NCBI GenBank assembly: GCA_023416955.1
Contig: JAEZGM010000034.1
Location: 38,718 to 102,717, forward strand
From: Bacillota bacterium
GTDB lineage: Bacteria > Bacillota > Clostridia > Oscillospirales > Acutalibacteraceae
DNA length: 64,000 nt
Direction: 5' to 3'
The first letter of the stretch is position 1, and every line of letters starts with the position of its first letter. Positions 52,528 through 61,946 of this stretch are shown piece after piece. The notes beneath the pieces are model-generated. The model worked only from the letters and a program-made list of their open reading frames with translations. It made no database searches and was not told the DNA's origin. A program made the translations under genes and the position numbers.

Positions 52528-53340
52528 TCAATTCTTCTCCTTTATGAAGTCTATTAAGTCGGCTTTCTCAATTTTGAAATAAAGATATACATATAACAAA
52601 ATCCAGTAAATTAGTAAAAATACGAAGCTTTTCCAAAGCGCAAACCCAGGAATGGGGGAATATGAAATAAGCGTCTGCCTCACCGACTGCGGAATTGCCG
52701 CGTCTGAATGCCAATGTAACATCTGTCCAATTGGAGGCAAGAGTGCAAACAGCCAGCCATTGCCAAAAGCTGTTTGATAACCAGCCATCCCCACAAAAAG
52801 GGAGCCGCTAAAAATACATACCGTAATAATAAACGCCGGGGAGCTGCCTATGCGCAAAGATAAAAAATTCTGAACGAAAGATAAAAGGAATGAGGAAAAT
52901 ACTGTAATGAAGTACTGCTGTATATAAAACAACACACTGCCTTTCACTTTTAAACCAATTGCTCCGGCAAAACAAAACGCAAGCAGAAATATGCTGATCC
53001 AAAAGAGCGCGGTTAGAAACAGCAGCCTGAATGTTTGCTGTCTTAACCATCTACGTTTCGTTCCGATACGAGGAAAAATATATACGGAACTGATTTCTAT
53101 GTCTTCCAAAAATAAGTCCCCAGTTGAAAAGAAAAAAAGTAAATTCGAGGCAATGAACAATAAAACGGTCATGATGTCTGTATGCGCCCAAGGGCCAGCA
53201 ACATCGAAGGTCAAAAGAAAAAAGCCCTCCACGCTAAGAAGAGATTTCCCATATTGACTGGTTAGCAGCATAAGAAGAAAAAATAGAAAAGTTGTGACCA
53301 GTAAACGCCACGGGGAACAAAAAGCCCGTTTTAAACTCAT
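52528..53340 (-). CDS. Membrane protein of the ABC cluster, third permease-like
   Basis: 270 residues from ATG 53340, overlapping the preceding stop (ATGA) with GGGGGGAAG upstream. About six membrane helices. SVYIFPRIGTKRRWLRQQTFRLLFLTALFW is a cytosolic loop like that of ABC-2 permeases that contact the ATPase. No family name recognised. Confidence 0.82.
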   Translation of the reverse strand: MSLKRAFCSPWRLLVTTFLFFLLMLLTSQYGKSLLSVEGFFLLTFDVAGPWAHTDIMTVLLFIASNLLFFFSTGDLFLEDIEISSVYIFPRIGTKRRWLRQQTFRLLFLTALFWISIFLLAFCFAGAIGLKVKGSVLFYIQQYFITVFSSFLLSFVQNFLSLRIGSSPAFIITVCIFSGSLFVGMAGYQTAFGNGWLFALLPPIGQMLHWHSDAAIPQSVRQTLISYSPIPGFALWKSFVFLLIYWILLYVYLYFKIEKADLIDFIKEKN

Positions 53341-54026
53341 AATTCTTCCCCCCTGTCCTTCAAATAATCCCGATTCGCAAAGCAAACAGGAACTGATACC
53401 AGAAGCCCCACAGTAATCCCGAACATGATGTGAATCGTGAGTAACCCCATAGATGAGTCCCAATCTATCCCCGCTAAAAAGGAAAACGTGTTCCATGTTG
53501 GAAATATTACCTGAATAAGTTTTTCCAGCCAAAGTAATAAGTAACCGGAGAAAAATCCCAATAACGAATTTCGTGATAAAAGGGAAAGTGTCATAATGGT
53601 CAACTCAAAAGCATAAGCGGTAAGACACTGCGCTAAAAACGACTGTAAAAAGAATCCCTTGTTGTCAAGGTAAAAAGAGAAATTTTGCTTTAAGATATAA
53701 CACATGAAAGCCGAAATATGAAAAAACAAGACATACAGAATACTATCCAACAGTAAAACTGCAGAGCATTTTTTCCATGCATTTTTAAAACTTCCGAAGC
53801 GGAAAATGACCTGTCCTTTTTGAAAATACTGTAAGCTGGAAAGTGAATATAGCCCGAACAGAGGAAAAAAGAAAGACATCGAATAAGTGCTGTAAGTAAG
53901 ATTTCTGTATAATTTCATTCCCAGAAAACCGTTATTAACTATGATGTACGGACTCAGTAAAAGAACACAAAGCGGACCCCAAGTTAAAAAAGAAACCGAT
54001 TTCCTCTTATAAAACTGTTTTAGCAT
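53337..54026 (-). CDS. Membrane protein of the ABC cluster, second permease-like
   Basis: 229 residues and about six membrane helices (WGPLCVLLLSPYIIV, SMSFFFPLFGLYSL, LLLDSILYVLFFHIS). The loop FQKGQVIFRFGSFKNAWKKCSAVLLLD has the same placement as the ATPase-contacting loop of its neighbour. Overlaps the first permease by seven bases. AT-rich coding. Confidence 0.8.
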   Translation of the reverse strand: MLKQFYKRKSVSFLTWGPLCVLLLSPYIIVNNGFLGMKLYRNLTYSTYSMSFFFPLFGLYSLSSLQYFQKGQVIFRFGSFKNAWKKCSAVLLLDSILYVLFFHISAFMCYILKQNFSFYLDNKGFFLQSFLAQCLTAYAFELTIMTLSLLSRNSLLGFFSGYLLLWLEKLIQVIFPTWNTFSFLAGIDWDSSMGLLTIHIMFGITVGLLVSVPVCFANRDYLKDRGEEL

Positions 54027-54892
54027 TCCAGTTCATCCTTCGCACAACGGATTTTCCATTCAATACCAAAGATATTGATTAAGAGAATACAAGAAATTTC
54101 AGCTAGCCACCAAACATAATCGCCGCCGATTCCGATCCATGCATAGCTTACAAGATGATCCTGAAAAACACGCGCTAAACAAATAGGTAAAACCACCCAT
54201 AATGAAATAGGTATCAGCAAAATTACAATAAATCTGTTTTTTTGAAAATACAGAGAAAATGTATAGGAACACAATGCGGCGGTTCCAGCGGTTGTCGACA
54301 TACAGAATGTGGTTATCATGTTAAACAAATAAGGGTGATGAATCTGAAAAAATTTCATCAATCCCGACAGGCGCAACAGCTTAGCTGCATAGTTATCTGT
54401 TATTAATGTTGACCCCATGTTACGCATACCGGAGTACGGCATTGCAATGATTAAAGCAATCTGCTGTACTAAGAGCGGAATACCGACAACCAAAGCCCCG
54501 GCGAGAAAAACCGTAAGGCCATTGGCCCGGTAGTGAGCAGTTCGTCCTTCGCGCGGCAGTAATATTCTTTGAACCCCTGCATGACAATTATCAAAATAGA
54601 CATACGAGTATGCCAACGCAGCTAATAGCGGGAGCAAAAAACAAACATAAATATTGGTAGATGTCGCCGCAATATCCATACTTCCTTTTTGGTCAGACCA
54701 TCGGAACCAAGTAGCATGATAGCCCCAGTACGACCAAGCCGGACGGATATACATCACATCCACGTGATAAAAAGTCAACAAGCTCATAATGAATGGACCC
54801 AAAAAAACCAACGTTGAAATTAAAAAAGCAAAAAAGAATTCCCGCTGTCGGAACATGTCCCGTAAGCCGCGCTTTAATTCTTTTATAAACAC
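54020..54892 (-). CDS. Membrane protein of the ABC cluster, first permease-like
   Basis: 290 residues from GTG 54892 (AAAGGAG seven bases upstream). The ATG two bases earlier is out of frame and stops at once. About six membrane helices. FDNCHAGVQRILLPREGRTAHYRANGLTVFLAG is the ABC-2-like cytosolic loop. It follows the secreted-protein gene after a hairpin and begins the tightly packed five-gene run. Confidence 0.8.
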   Translation of the reverse strand: MFIKELKRGLRDMFRQREFFFAFLISTLVFLGPFIMSLLTFYHVDVMYIRPAWSYWGYHATWFRWSDQKGSMDIAATSTNIYVCFLLPLLAALAYSYVYFDNCHAGVQRILLPREGRTAHYRANGLTVFLAGALVVGIPLLVQQIALIIAMPYSGMRNMGSTLITDNYAAKLLRLSGLMKFFQIHHPYLFNMITTFCMSTTAGTAALCSYTFSLYFQKNRFIVILLIPISLWVVLPICLARVFQDHLVSYAWIGIGGDYVWWLAEISCILLINIFGIEWKIRCAKDELEC

Positions 54893-54912
54893 ATTATTTC
54901 TCCTTTGATTAG

Positions 54913-54958
54913 TTCATAGTGTAACGCGCTTATGATAAGCAAACGTAAACACTATGAA
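54913..54958 (-). repeat. Intercistronic hairpin between secreted-protein and permease genes
   Basis: TTCATAGTGT and ACACTATGAA (10-bp arms) enclose GCTTA-TCA-TAAGC. No T-run. It could keep secreted-protein mRNA more abundant than transporter mRNA. Confidence 0.6.
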
Positions 54959-54996
54959 CCAAACGTTAGAACTGCGAATTTACTTTAACAGAGTGA

Positions 54997-55404
54997 TTAG
55001 CCAAAGTCCACATAGCCGTTTGCACCAGCCGTATATGCCGGATTATCGTTTCCTCCAAAGAGCTCAAGAACGGCACCTTTTTGATAATGTTGATTTAGCG
55101 TAATATCTGTGCTATCACCCTGTGATAGATAAGCCGTATCTGAGATCGTGTTGTGGTTATCCCAGCGGCGTACTAGAAAATAAGCTTGATGGCTGCCTTG
55201 CAGGAGGTAGTCCAACTGCACATATGTTGAATCCGCACCACTGGATGAAGTAACGGCCCCATGTTTAACAGAGATTCCATTCCTAAACGCAGGAAAGTTC
55301 GCAAACCATTGCACGCTAGCAGCAGACGCAGTGACTGCGCAGGAAACCATTAAGACTATTGCACAGCAAAGCGCAGCCAGTTTTTTAGATTTTAACTTCA
55401 CCAT
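54997..55404 (-). CDS. Small secreted cysteine-free protein, possible bacteriocin-like (DUF2712-like?)
   Basis: 135 residues. A clear Sec signal peptide with ASA near 26-28 gives a mature chain of about 106 residues without cysteine: VQWFANFPAFRNG, then TYVQLDYLLQGSHQAYFLVRRWD, NTISDTAYLSQGDSTDITLNQHY and PAYTAGANGYVDFG. Alternating polar/hydrophobic runs suggest beta structure. It vaguely recalls DUF2712 or lactococcin-972-type secreted proteins, which also sit beside ABC immunity genes, but I cannot confirm this. AAAGGAGG precedes the ATG, with a consensus promoter 190 bp upstream. Confidence 0.75.
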   Translation of the reverse strand: MVKLKSKKLAALCCAIVLMVSCAVTASAASVQWFANFPAFRNGISVKHGAVTSSSGADSTYVQLDYLLQGSHQAYFLVRRWDNHNTISDTAYLSQGDSTDITLNQHYQKGAVLELFGGNDNPAYTAGANGYVDFG

Positions 55405-55587
55405 TTCGAAAACCTCCTTTGATTTTCAACAAATCTTCGTTTACGGCAACACTTTCATTCAAAGGGGAATGTCTCACCCCGTGAAAAGCCCATTGGACTT
55501 GCCCTCTTCCTTTAATTATTTATTCAACGCGCGCACGTGAAAAGCAAAACAATTATAATTCTTTCAAAAAATACTTTATTTGATTTA

Positions 55588-55616
55588 AATATAATACTAT
55601 TCTTTATATTTGTCAA
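55588..55616 (-). promoter_or_regulatory. Promoter of the secreted-protein operon
   Basis: Minus-strand TTGACA (55611-55616), 17-bp spacer, TATATT (55588-55593). The leader to the ATG is about 175 bases and holds no gene over 20 codons. Confidence 0.75.
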
Positions 55617-55790
55617 TAACAAGTATTAAATAATAGAATTTTAGTTAATTTTGTAACCGCCTGTTTTTCTCATTTAGTGCTGTATGATATAACTCTTCTC
55701 TCAATTTTCCGCGGTTTCACCTGCTTTTCGGTGTATTTATTCTTTATGTCCATAATGCTGTTCATTTTACTGTTTATCAAAAAATATATC

Positions 55791-55841
55791 ATAAAAAACA
55801 CCCCTTGTACTCTGTTCATTCAGAGATACAAGGGGTGTTAG
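55791..55841 (-). terminator. Terminator of the Wbp polysaccharide operon
   Basis: AACACCCCTTGTAT and GTACAAGGGGTGTT form a stem followed by TTTTTA on the minus strand, about 95 bp after the glycosyltransferase stop. Confidence 0.85.
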
Positions 55842-55934
55842 TTAAAAGTTATAAAATTCCATTCTGTTTTTAAGAATTTCTTAAGATTTTTGCGATTTCC
55901 TTATAACGCTCCTCTTTGGAGCCATCTGCGGTAC

Positions 55935-57191
55935 TTATGAATTCGCCTTGCCCTCATACGGTAACGTAAACACGCGCAGGAACTGTTCGGAAAGCACATC
56001 GTATTCGTTATGCTCCAGGATATACTGCCTGCCACGCTGACCCATTTCCTCTAATTCCTCTTTGGGAAGAGAGGCGAGCCGCAGCGCCGCGTCGGCGATG
56101 GCGCTGCTGTCCTCCGGCTGAATGGAAATGCCGCAGTCCGCTTCCGCGACCATATCGTTCGGTGCGTCAATCGCAAAGATAACCGGCTTTGCCGCCATCA
56201 TGTAATCCATTAGCTTGTTGGGGCTGACCCCGAAACGGAACAGGGGCTGGCGCTGCAAACCGACATAGAGCGCGTCCATCTGATGCAGCAGCTCGGGCAC
56301 CTGATCGCGCTTGACCGGTTCAAGCAGTTCCACGGTTTCGCTGAGGTTGCTGTCAACCACCTTCTGCTTCAGGCGTTCACGCTCCGGCCCGGGGCCGACA
56401 AGCAGCAGCTTGATTTTCTTGCCGCGAAGCTGCTCCCCCGCTTCCACAAAGCTGTCGAGCGCGTTCGCAATGCCGTGCGCGCCGGTATACCCGATCATGA
56501 AATATCCCTCGTCGTGGTATTGCTTCAATTTATCATGATATACCGGCGGGTCGGCCATCGGGCGCTCCCAGTCGGCTTTTACGATGCCGTTCGGAATGCA
56601 GATAAATTTTTCCGGTTTCAGACCGTGCTCCGCCATATGCACCTGCGCGTTCGGCAGGAGCGACACAACGTAATCGCTGTGCTTATAGCAGTAGTTCTCC
56701 GCCGCCTGCATCACCATGATGTAAGGGTGGTGCGGGCTCATGCCGCCGAGCTCGATCGGGCTGAGCGGCCAGAGGTCATGCACTTCATAAATCAGCATGG
56801 CGCCGTGCTTTTTCGCCAGCCTGTGCGCAGGGTAAATATCGAGCGGATAAGTGGACGACGCAATGACCGCGTCCGGTTTCCCCTGTGCGGCAATCTGATC
56901 GGCATATTTATAAAGTCCGTGGAGGAAAGACATCATGTTCTTGATTCTTCCCAATCCGTTGCCCTCGTACTGCGGGCCGGCAATCCAGAAATAGCGGATA
57001 CCGTCAATCATTTCTTCCATGACATTTTTCCCCTGCATGTCCGGGTTTTTGGTGCGCAGATGGGAAAAAGAACTTGCCACCATCGTGACGGAATGGCCCG
57101 CGGCGACCCAGCGTTTCGCCATAAAATAAGGACGGAATTCCATGCCGTGCCGGTCGGAGCCGGCGTAATGGTTGATATAAATAATATTCAT
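55935..57191 (-). CDS. GT4-family glycosyltransferase, WbuB-like
   Basis: 418 residues, two Rossmann halves. N-terminal donor/acceptor half has NHYAGSDRHGMEFRPYFMAKRWVAAGHSV. The C-terminal half has FMIGYTGAHGIANALDSFVEAG and the GT-B motif VSPNKLMDYMMAAKPVIFAID. The wording matches WbuB/WbpL-neighbour transferases that add N-acetyl-aminosugars. Last gene of the operon, and likely to use the uronic acid sugar made by the five genes before it. Confidence 0.92.
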   Translation of the reverse strand: MNIIYINHYAGSDRHGMEFRPYFMAKRWVAAGHSVTMVASSFSHLRTKNPDMQGKNVMEEMIDGIRYFWIAGPQYEGNGLGRIKNMMSFLHGLYKYADQIAAQGKPDAVIASSTYPLDIYPAHRLAKKHGAMLIYEVHDLWPLSPIELGGMSPHHPYIMVMQAAENYCYKHSDYVVSLLPNAQVHMAEHGLKPEKFICIPNGIVKADWERPMADPPVYHDKLKQYHDEGYFMIGYTGAHGIANALDSFVEAGEQLRGKKIKLLLVGPGPERERLKQKVVDSNLSETVELLEPVKRDQVPELLHQMDALYVGLQRQPLFRFGVSPNKLMDYMMAAKPVIFAIDAPNDMVAEADCGISIQPEDSSAIADAALRLASLPKEELEEMGQRGRQYILEHNEYDVLSEQFLRVFTLPYEGKANS

Positions 57192-57200
57192 AGATGCCCC

Positions 57201-58280
57201 TTACCTGCTGCCCGCCAGTACCGCCGCTATTTTTTCGGAGGCTTTTCCGTCGCCGAAGGGCATACTGTCGCGCGCGGCGGGATTCGGCACCGTATGCATG
57301 GCTTTGTCATAAATATCATCGGTCGTCAGCTGCGCGAGTACATTCCAATTTCCGTTGAGCGTTTCAACCCACTCGGTTTCGTGCCGCAGGGTGATGCACG
57401 GTACATTCATGAACCATGCTTCTTTCTGCAAACCGCCGGAGTCTGTTAATACTTGGCACGCGCCGCTGGTCAGCAGCAGCATTTCGAGATAACCGACCGG
57501 GTCGATCAGCTGAATATTTCGGAAGCCGCCCTGCTGAATCGCCTGTTCGGCAAGCGGCCTTGTTCTGGGGTGAATCGGCAGCACAACACGCTGCGGGAAT
57601 TGCTCAAACGCGTGGAAGATGCGGAGAATCGCCTCAAGCCCGCCGTCCGTCGTTTCCGCGCGGTGCAGCGTGGCAAGGCGGTACTGCTTCGGCGCAATGC
57701 CCAATCGGTCGTAAATCGCGGTTTTTTCCGGGTTTGCCTGCGCCAGCTTCAGAAAATGCAGCACGGAGTCCAGCATCACGTCGCCGCTCACGTCTACGCC
57801 CGCCGTAACGCCTTCCTTTTTCAGGTTATCCGCCGCGGTCTGTGTGGGGCAGAACAGCCAGTTGGAAATATGGTCGGTCAGCACGCGGTTCTGCTCCTCC
57901 GGCATACGCATATTGTAGGAGCGCAGCCCTGCTTCCACATGAGCCACCGGAATGTGCAGCTTCGAAGCCGCCAACGCGCCCGCGAGCGTGGAGTTCGTAT
58001 CGCCGTAAACAAGCAGGATGTCCGGCTTTTCGTCCAGAAGTACGTCTTCTATTTTCATCAGCATCTCACCGGTCTGGTGACCGTGCGAGCCGGAACCGAC
58101 ACCGAGGTTATAGGTCGGGTGCGGAATCGAAAGCTCCTCAAAAAACACATCGGACATGTTGCGATCGTAATGCTGACCGGTATGAACCAGAATTTCGGTA
58201 CAGAGCGGTTTAAGCGCCGCCGAAACGACGGAAGCCTTGATAAACTGCGGTCTTGCGCCGACTACGGTAACTATTTTCAT
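57201..58280 (-). CDS. wbpI: UDP-N-acetylglucosamine 2-epimerase family, WbpI-like
   Basis: 359 residues. GARPQFIKASVV (3-14), TGQHYDRNMSDVFF, VEAGLRSYNMRMPEEQNR, LTDSGGLQKEA and RHETEWVETL are the WecB-family active-site segments. In the Pseudomonas-type pathway WbpI converts UDP-GlcNAc3NAcA to UDP-ManNAc3NAcA, and the presence of all four earlier enzymes here favours that role over plain WecB. Confidence 0.92.
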   Translation of the reverse strand: MKIVTVVGARPQFIKASVVSAALKPLCTEILVHTGQHYDRNMSDVFFEELSIPHPTYNLGVGSGSHGHQTGEMLMKIEDVLLDEKPDILLVYGDTNSTLAGALAASKLHIPVAHVEAGLRSYNMRMPEEQNRVLTDHISNWLFCPTQTAADNLKKEGVTAGVDVSGDVMLDSVLHFLKLAQANPEKTAIYDRLGIAPKQYRLATLHRAETTDGGLEAILRIFHAFEQFPQRVVLPIHPRTRPLAEQAIQQGGFRNIQLIDPVGYLEMLLLTSGACQVLTDSGGLQKEAWFMNVPCITLRHETEWVETLNGNWNVLAQLTTDDIYDKAMHTVPNPAARDSMPFGDGKASEKIAAVLAGSR

Positions 58281-58293
58281 CTTACTTCGTCCC

Positions 58294-59394
58294 TTATTTT
58301 ACTTTTACGTCTTTACTGGACATTTCCAGCGTGGAAAAGTCCAGACCGTCAAACTTGACCGCCGTGCCCGTCTTCTGGGACTTGTATGCGGCAAGAATGA
58401 TCTTCATGGCCTTGATGCCTTCGGTGCCGCTTACCAACGGGTCGGTGTGCGTGTTGACCGCGTTGATATAGTTTGCGTACAGCAGATTGTGACCGCTGCC
58501 GTAAACATCCTTCGGGTCAGTTCCGGCAAGCGCGGCAACGCGTTCGTCCTGCTGTGCGGTGGTTTCAAAATTCCACGTTTCCACACGGTTCACGGCAAGG
58601 CCGCCAATGACCGCAGTGCCCGTCGCGCCGGAAACGGAAAGCGTTTCCTCTAGGTTTTTCGGGTAAATGCAGGCCGTTCCCTCTACAATGCCGATCGCGC
58701 CGTTTTTGAAGCGGATCAGAATGGAGCCGAAGTCCTCGGCTTCAATATCGCGCAGATAGTTTCCGGTCATCGCCATAACAGTGTCCGGTTCGCCGCCAAG
58801 GCTCCACTGTAAAAGATCGATGTTATGAATGCACTGGTTCATCAGCGTGCCGCCGTCCTGCGCCCATGTTCCGCGCCAAGGAGCCTGCTCATAATAAGGC
58901 ATGGTGCGGTTCCACAGAATCCGCGCGGTGCCGTTGACCAGCTTGCCGAAACGGCCGTCCTCCAGCGCCTTATGCAGTTCCTGAACCGGCGCGTTGAAAC
59001 GGTTCTGATGGCAGACGCCAAGCGTTACGCCATGCTCCTTTGCTTCGCGGATCATTTGCTCCGCGTCGGCGGTGTTCAGCGCCATCGGTTTTTCAATCAG
59101 CACGCTCTTTCCAAGGCGAATGCAGGTCAGCGCAATTTCGGCGTGGTATCCGCTTTCAGTCGCGATGGAGCAGCAGTCGATTTCCTGTTCCGCGAGCGCC
59201 TTGTGATAATCGGCATAAACCAGCGGCTTTACACCGGTCGCTTGTTCATAATCCGCCGCTTTCCTTTCGGCATTTTCCAGAACCGGGTCGCACACAACCG
59301 CCAGTTCCATTGTATCCTGATTCGCAATCGCGGCGGCTATATGGTTCTTTGAAATTCTGCCGCATCCGATCAGTGCAAAACGTAACTTCTTCAT
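58294..59394 (-). CDS. wbpB: Gfo/Idh/MocA oxidoreductase, WbpB-like UDP-GlcNAcA 3-dehydrogenase
   Basis: 366 residues. N-terminal NAD motif ALIGCGRISKNHIAA, the EKP motif SVLIEKPMALN near 100, and the DGGTLMNQCIHNIDLLQWSLGG segment are diagnostic. With an aminotransferase and an acetyltransferase alongside, it would oxidise UDP-GlcNAcA at C3 to the 3-keto sugar. Confidence 0.9.
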   Translation of the reverse strand: MKKLRFALIGCGRISKNHIAAAIANQDTMELAVVCDPVLENAERKAADYEQATGVKPLVYADYHKALAEQEIDCCSIATESGYHAEIALTCIRLGKSVLIEKPMALNTADAEQMIREAKEHGVTLGVCHQNRFNAPVQELHKALEDGRFGKLVNGTARILWNRTMPYYEQAPWRGTWAQDGGTLMNQCIHNIDLLQWSLGGEPDTVMAMTGNYLRDIEAEDFGSILIRFKNGAIGIVEGTACIYPKNLEETLSVSGATGTAVIGGLAVNRVETWNFETTAQQDERVAALAGTDPKDVYGSGHNLLYANYINAVNTHTDPLVSGTEGIKAMKIILAAYKSQKTGTAVKFDGLDFSTLEMSSKDVKVK

Positions 59395-59439
59395 GATGTA
59401 TTCTCCTTACTCTATAACAATTTCACTATCGGCACAAAA

Positions 59440-59468
59440 TTCCCCCGTTACGATTCGGAACGGGGGAA
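59440..59468 (-). repeat. Hairpin between wbpA and wbpB
   Basis: TTCCCCCGTT and AACGGGGGAA pair around nine bases, then TTTTG on the minus strand. A weak terminator or mRNA stem that may lower downstream expression. Confidence 0.6.
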
Positions 59469-59480
59469 GCCGGTTATTTT

Positions 59481-60800
59481 TTATAGAAGCTCGATGTTGG
59501 AACGGTCGGCGATGCCCTTCATTGCATTGCGGGTATCGAAAACGGCCTTTGAAACTTTCTGAATACGCTCATAGTTAAAGCAGGAATGCGCCGTGCAGAT
59601 GACCACGATGTCGGCTTCGGCGAGAAGCTCGTCCGTCAGTTCCTTTTCGCCGGTATGCGTAATGCCCTTGTGCTTATACTCCGAAATATACGGATCATAG
59701 AAGATGGTATCCGCGCCCTGCTCAAGCAACAGATCAACCACGTTCAGTGCCGGGCTTTCGCGGTAATCGTCGATATCAGCCTTATAGGCAACGCCCAGAA
59801 CCAGCACCTTCGCGCCGTTCATCGCGGTTTTGTTTTTGTTCAGCACCTTCATTGCGCGGTCCACAACGTATTCCGGCATACCGGTGTTGATTTCACCGGA
59901 GGTTTCAATCAGGCGGGTATGGTAGTCGAACTCGCGCGCTTTCCAGGTAAGGTAGAACGGGTCGAGCGGGATGCAGTGACCGCCAAGGCCCGGGCCCGGA
60001 TAAAATGCCTGAAAGCCGTAAGGCTTGGTTTTTGCCGCGTCAATGACTTCCCACACGTTAATGCCCATACGGTTGCAGATAATTGCCATTTCGTTGGCAA
60101 GGCCGATGTTGATATTGCGGTAGGTATTTTCCAAAAGCTTTTCCATTTCGGCAACCGCCGGGGAGGAAACCTCGTAAACGCCGCCCTCCAGCACATTGCG
60201 GTACAGAGCAGCCGCAACTTCGGTGGAATCTTTGCCGATGCCGCCGACAACCTTCGGGGTATTCTTTGTTTTATATTCCTTATTACCCGGATCAACGCGT
60301 TCCGGTGAGAATGCAAGGTAGAAATCTTCGCCGCATTTTAAGCCGTTCGCTTCCAGAATCGGTTTGAGCAACTCTTCGGTGGTACCAGGGTATGTTGTGG
60401 ATTCCAAAATGACCACCATACCCTTGTGTACATACTTTGCAACGGATTCGGTGGAACCCTTCACATAGCTGATGTCCGGCTGCTGATACTTGTCAAGCGG
60501 AGTCGGAACGGCGATTGCCACAGCGTCCACGTCCTTAATAAAGGAAAAGTCGCTGGTAGCGGTAAGCTTGCCGCTTTCGACCACATTCTTCAGCGTATCA
60601 CCGACAATGTCGCCGATGTAGTTGTGTCCCGCATTGACGGAGTCGACTTTCTTAGACTGTACGTCAAAACCGATGGTTTTGTAGCCTGCTTTTGCAAACT
60701 CCACCGCGAGCGGAAGACCGACATAGCCCAGGCCGACAATACCGACGACCGCGGACTTGTCCTGAATTTTATTTAGCAGCTCTGTTTTTACGTTTGACAT
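59481..60800 (-). CDS. wbpA: UDP-GlcNAc 6-dehydrogenase, WbpA-like
   Basis: 439 residues. NAD motif VGIVGLGYVGLPLAVEFA (18-35), VILESTTYPGTTEELL, and the catalytic Cys in GPGLGGHCIPLDPFYL (near 255). Belongs to the UDP-glucose/UDP-ManNAc dehydrogenase family. With WbpB/E/D/I genes beside it, it most likely oxidises UDP-GlcNAc to UDP-GlcNAcA. Confidence 0.93.
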   Translation of the reverse strand: MSNVKTELLNKIQDKSAVVGIVGLGYVGLPLAVEFAKAGYKTIGFDVQSKKVDSVNAGHNYIGDIVGDTLKNVVESGKLTATSDFSFIKDVDAVAIAVPTPLDKYQQPDISYVKGSTESVAKYVHKGMVVILESTTYPGTTEELLKPILEANGLKCGEDFYLAFSPERVDPGNKEYKTKNTPKVVGGIGKDSTEVAAALYRNVLEGGVYEVSSPAVAEMEKLLENTYRNINIGLANEMAIICNRMGINVWEVIDAAKTKPYGFQAFYPGPGLGGHCIPLDPFYLTWKAREFDYHTRLIETSGEINTGMPEYVVDRAMKVLNKNKTAMNGAKVLVLGVAYKADIDDYRESPALNVVDLLLEQGADTIFYDPYISEYKHKGITHTGEKELTDELLAEADIVVICTAHSCFNYERIQKVSKAVFDTRNAMKGIADRSNIELL

Positions 60801-60818
60801 TGAAAATTCTCCTCATTC

Positions 60819-61946
60819 TCAAAGATTTTGAATCGTATTACAGATATAATCAATTTCTTCTTGCGTAATGTAGCCGTGCATCGGCAGGCTGAATACTGTT
60901 TCGCTGAGTGTTTCGCTGACCGGCAGATCGCCCTTTTTATAGCCGAGCGGTTCGTAAACCGTTTGCAGGTGCAGCGGTTTGGGATAATAAATCATAGTCG
61001 GCACACCCGCCGCTTTCAGCCCGTCCATCAATTCGGCACGGCGGGCTTCGCTTTCGGCTTTCAGGGTGTAATAACCGAAGCTGGAAGTAAATCCGTCTTT
61101 CAGCACAGGAGTTTTCACCTTTCCGTTCAGCAGGTCGGCGTAACGGGAAGCCGCCCGGTTGCGGTGCTCTGTTTCCTTGTCAAACGCACGCAGTTTTGGC
61201 AGCAGAATCGCGGCCTGAATGGTGTCGAGACGCGCGTTGAGGCCAAGGCGTACATTTTCATATTTGAAGGAACCCTTTCCGTGCACACGAATGGAAACCA
61301 GCAGCTTATAAAGTTCTTCGTCATCCGTGAAAATCGCGCCGCCGTCGCCGTAGCAGCCAAGCGCCTTCGCCGGGAAAAAGCTGGTTGCGGAAACATCGCC
61401 GAACGAGCAGGCCTTTTTTCCCTGAATCGTTCCGCCGAAGCCCTGCGCCGCGTCTTCTATCAGCATCAAGCCGTACTGATCACAAATCAGCTGCAGCGCG
61501 GTAAAATCAGCCGGCTGACCGAACAGATCGACCGCAATTACTGCCTTCGGCTTTAGTTTGCCCGCCTGAAGCGTTTTTTTGATCGCGTCTTCCAAAGAAT
61601 TCGGATCCATATTAAAGGTGTCCGGGTCAGAGTCGCAGAACACCGGGGTTGCGCCCGTCAGGCTCACGACTTCCGCTGTCGCAAAAAAGGTGAAAGCAGG
61701 CACAAAGACCGCGTCGCCCGCGCCGATTCCCTTTGCCATCAGTGGCATCAGCAGCGCGTCGGTCCCGTTGCTGGTGCTGACGCAGTATTTGCGGCCGGTG
61801 TATTCGCACAGCGCCTGCTCCAGTTCCTCAACCTGCGGGCCGGAAATGAAGTGACAGTCGGCAATAACGTCCGCAATCCCCTTGTCAATTTCTGATTTTA
61901 AGTGCTGATACTGCGCGCCCAAATCATTAAACTGTATCTTCTGCAT
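60819..61946 (-). CDS. wbpE: DegT/DnrJ aminotransferase, WbpE-like
   Basis: 375 residues. IQFNDLGAQYQHLKSEIDKGI is the WbpE-type N-terminus. PLP site: STNGTDALLMPLMA, LIEDAAQGFGGTI, and the Schiff-base Lys in ATSFFPAKALGCYGDGGAIF. It transaminates the C3 keto group with glutamate as donor. Its ATG directly follows the wbpD stop. Confidence 0.93.
   Translation of the reverse strand: MQKIQFNDLGAQYQHLKSEIDKGIADVIADCHFISGPQVEELEQALCEYTGRKYCVSTSNGTDALLMPLMAKGIGAGDAVFVPAFTFFATAEVVSLTGATPVFCDSDPDTFNMDPNSLEDAIKKTLQAGKLKPKAVIAVDLFGQPADFTALQLICDQYGLMLIEDAAQGFGGTIQGKKACSFGDVSATSFFPAKALGCYGDGGAIFTDDEELYKLLVSIRVHGKGSFKYENVRLGLNARLDTIQAAILLPKLRAFDKETEHRNRAASRYADLLNGKVKTPVLKDGFTSSFGYYTLKAESEARRAELMDGLKAAGVPTMIYYPKPLHLQTVYEPLGYKKGDLPVSETLSETVFSLPMHGYITQEEIDYICNTIQNL

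Noticed and set aside
56283..57449. 388-codon frame antisense to the glycosyltransferase
   Set aside because: Basic, His/Arg-rich product typical of an antisense shadow, crossing a gene boundary.
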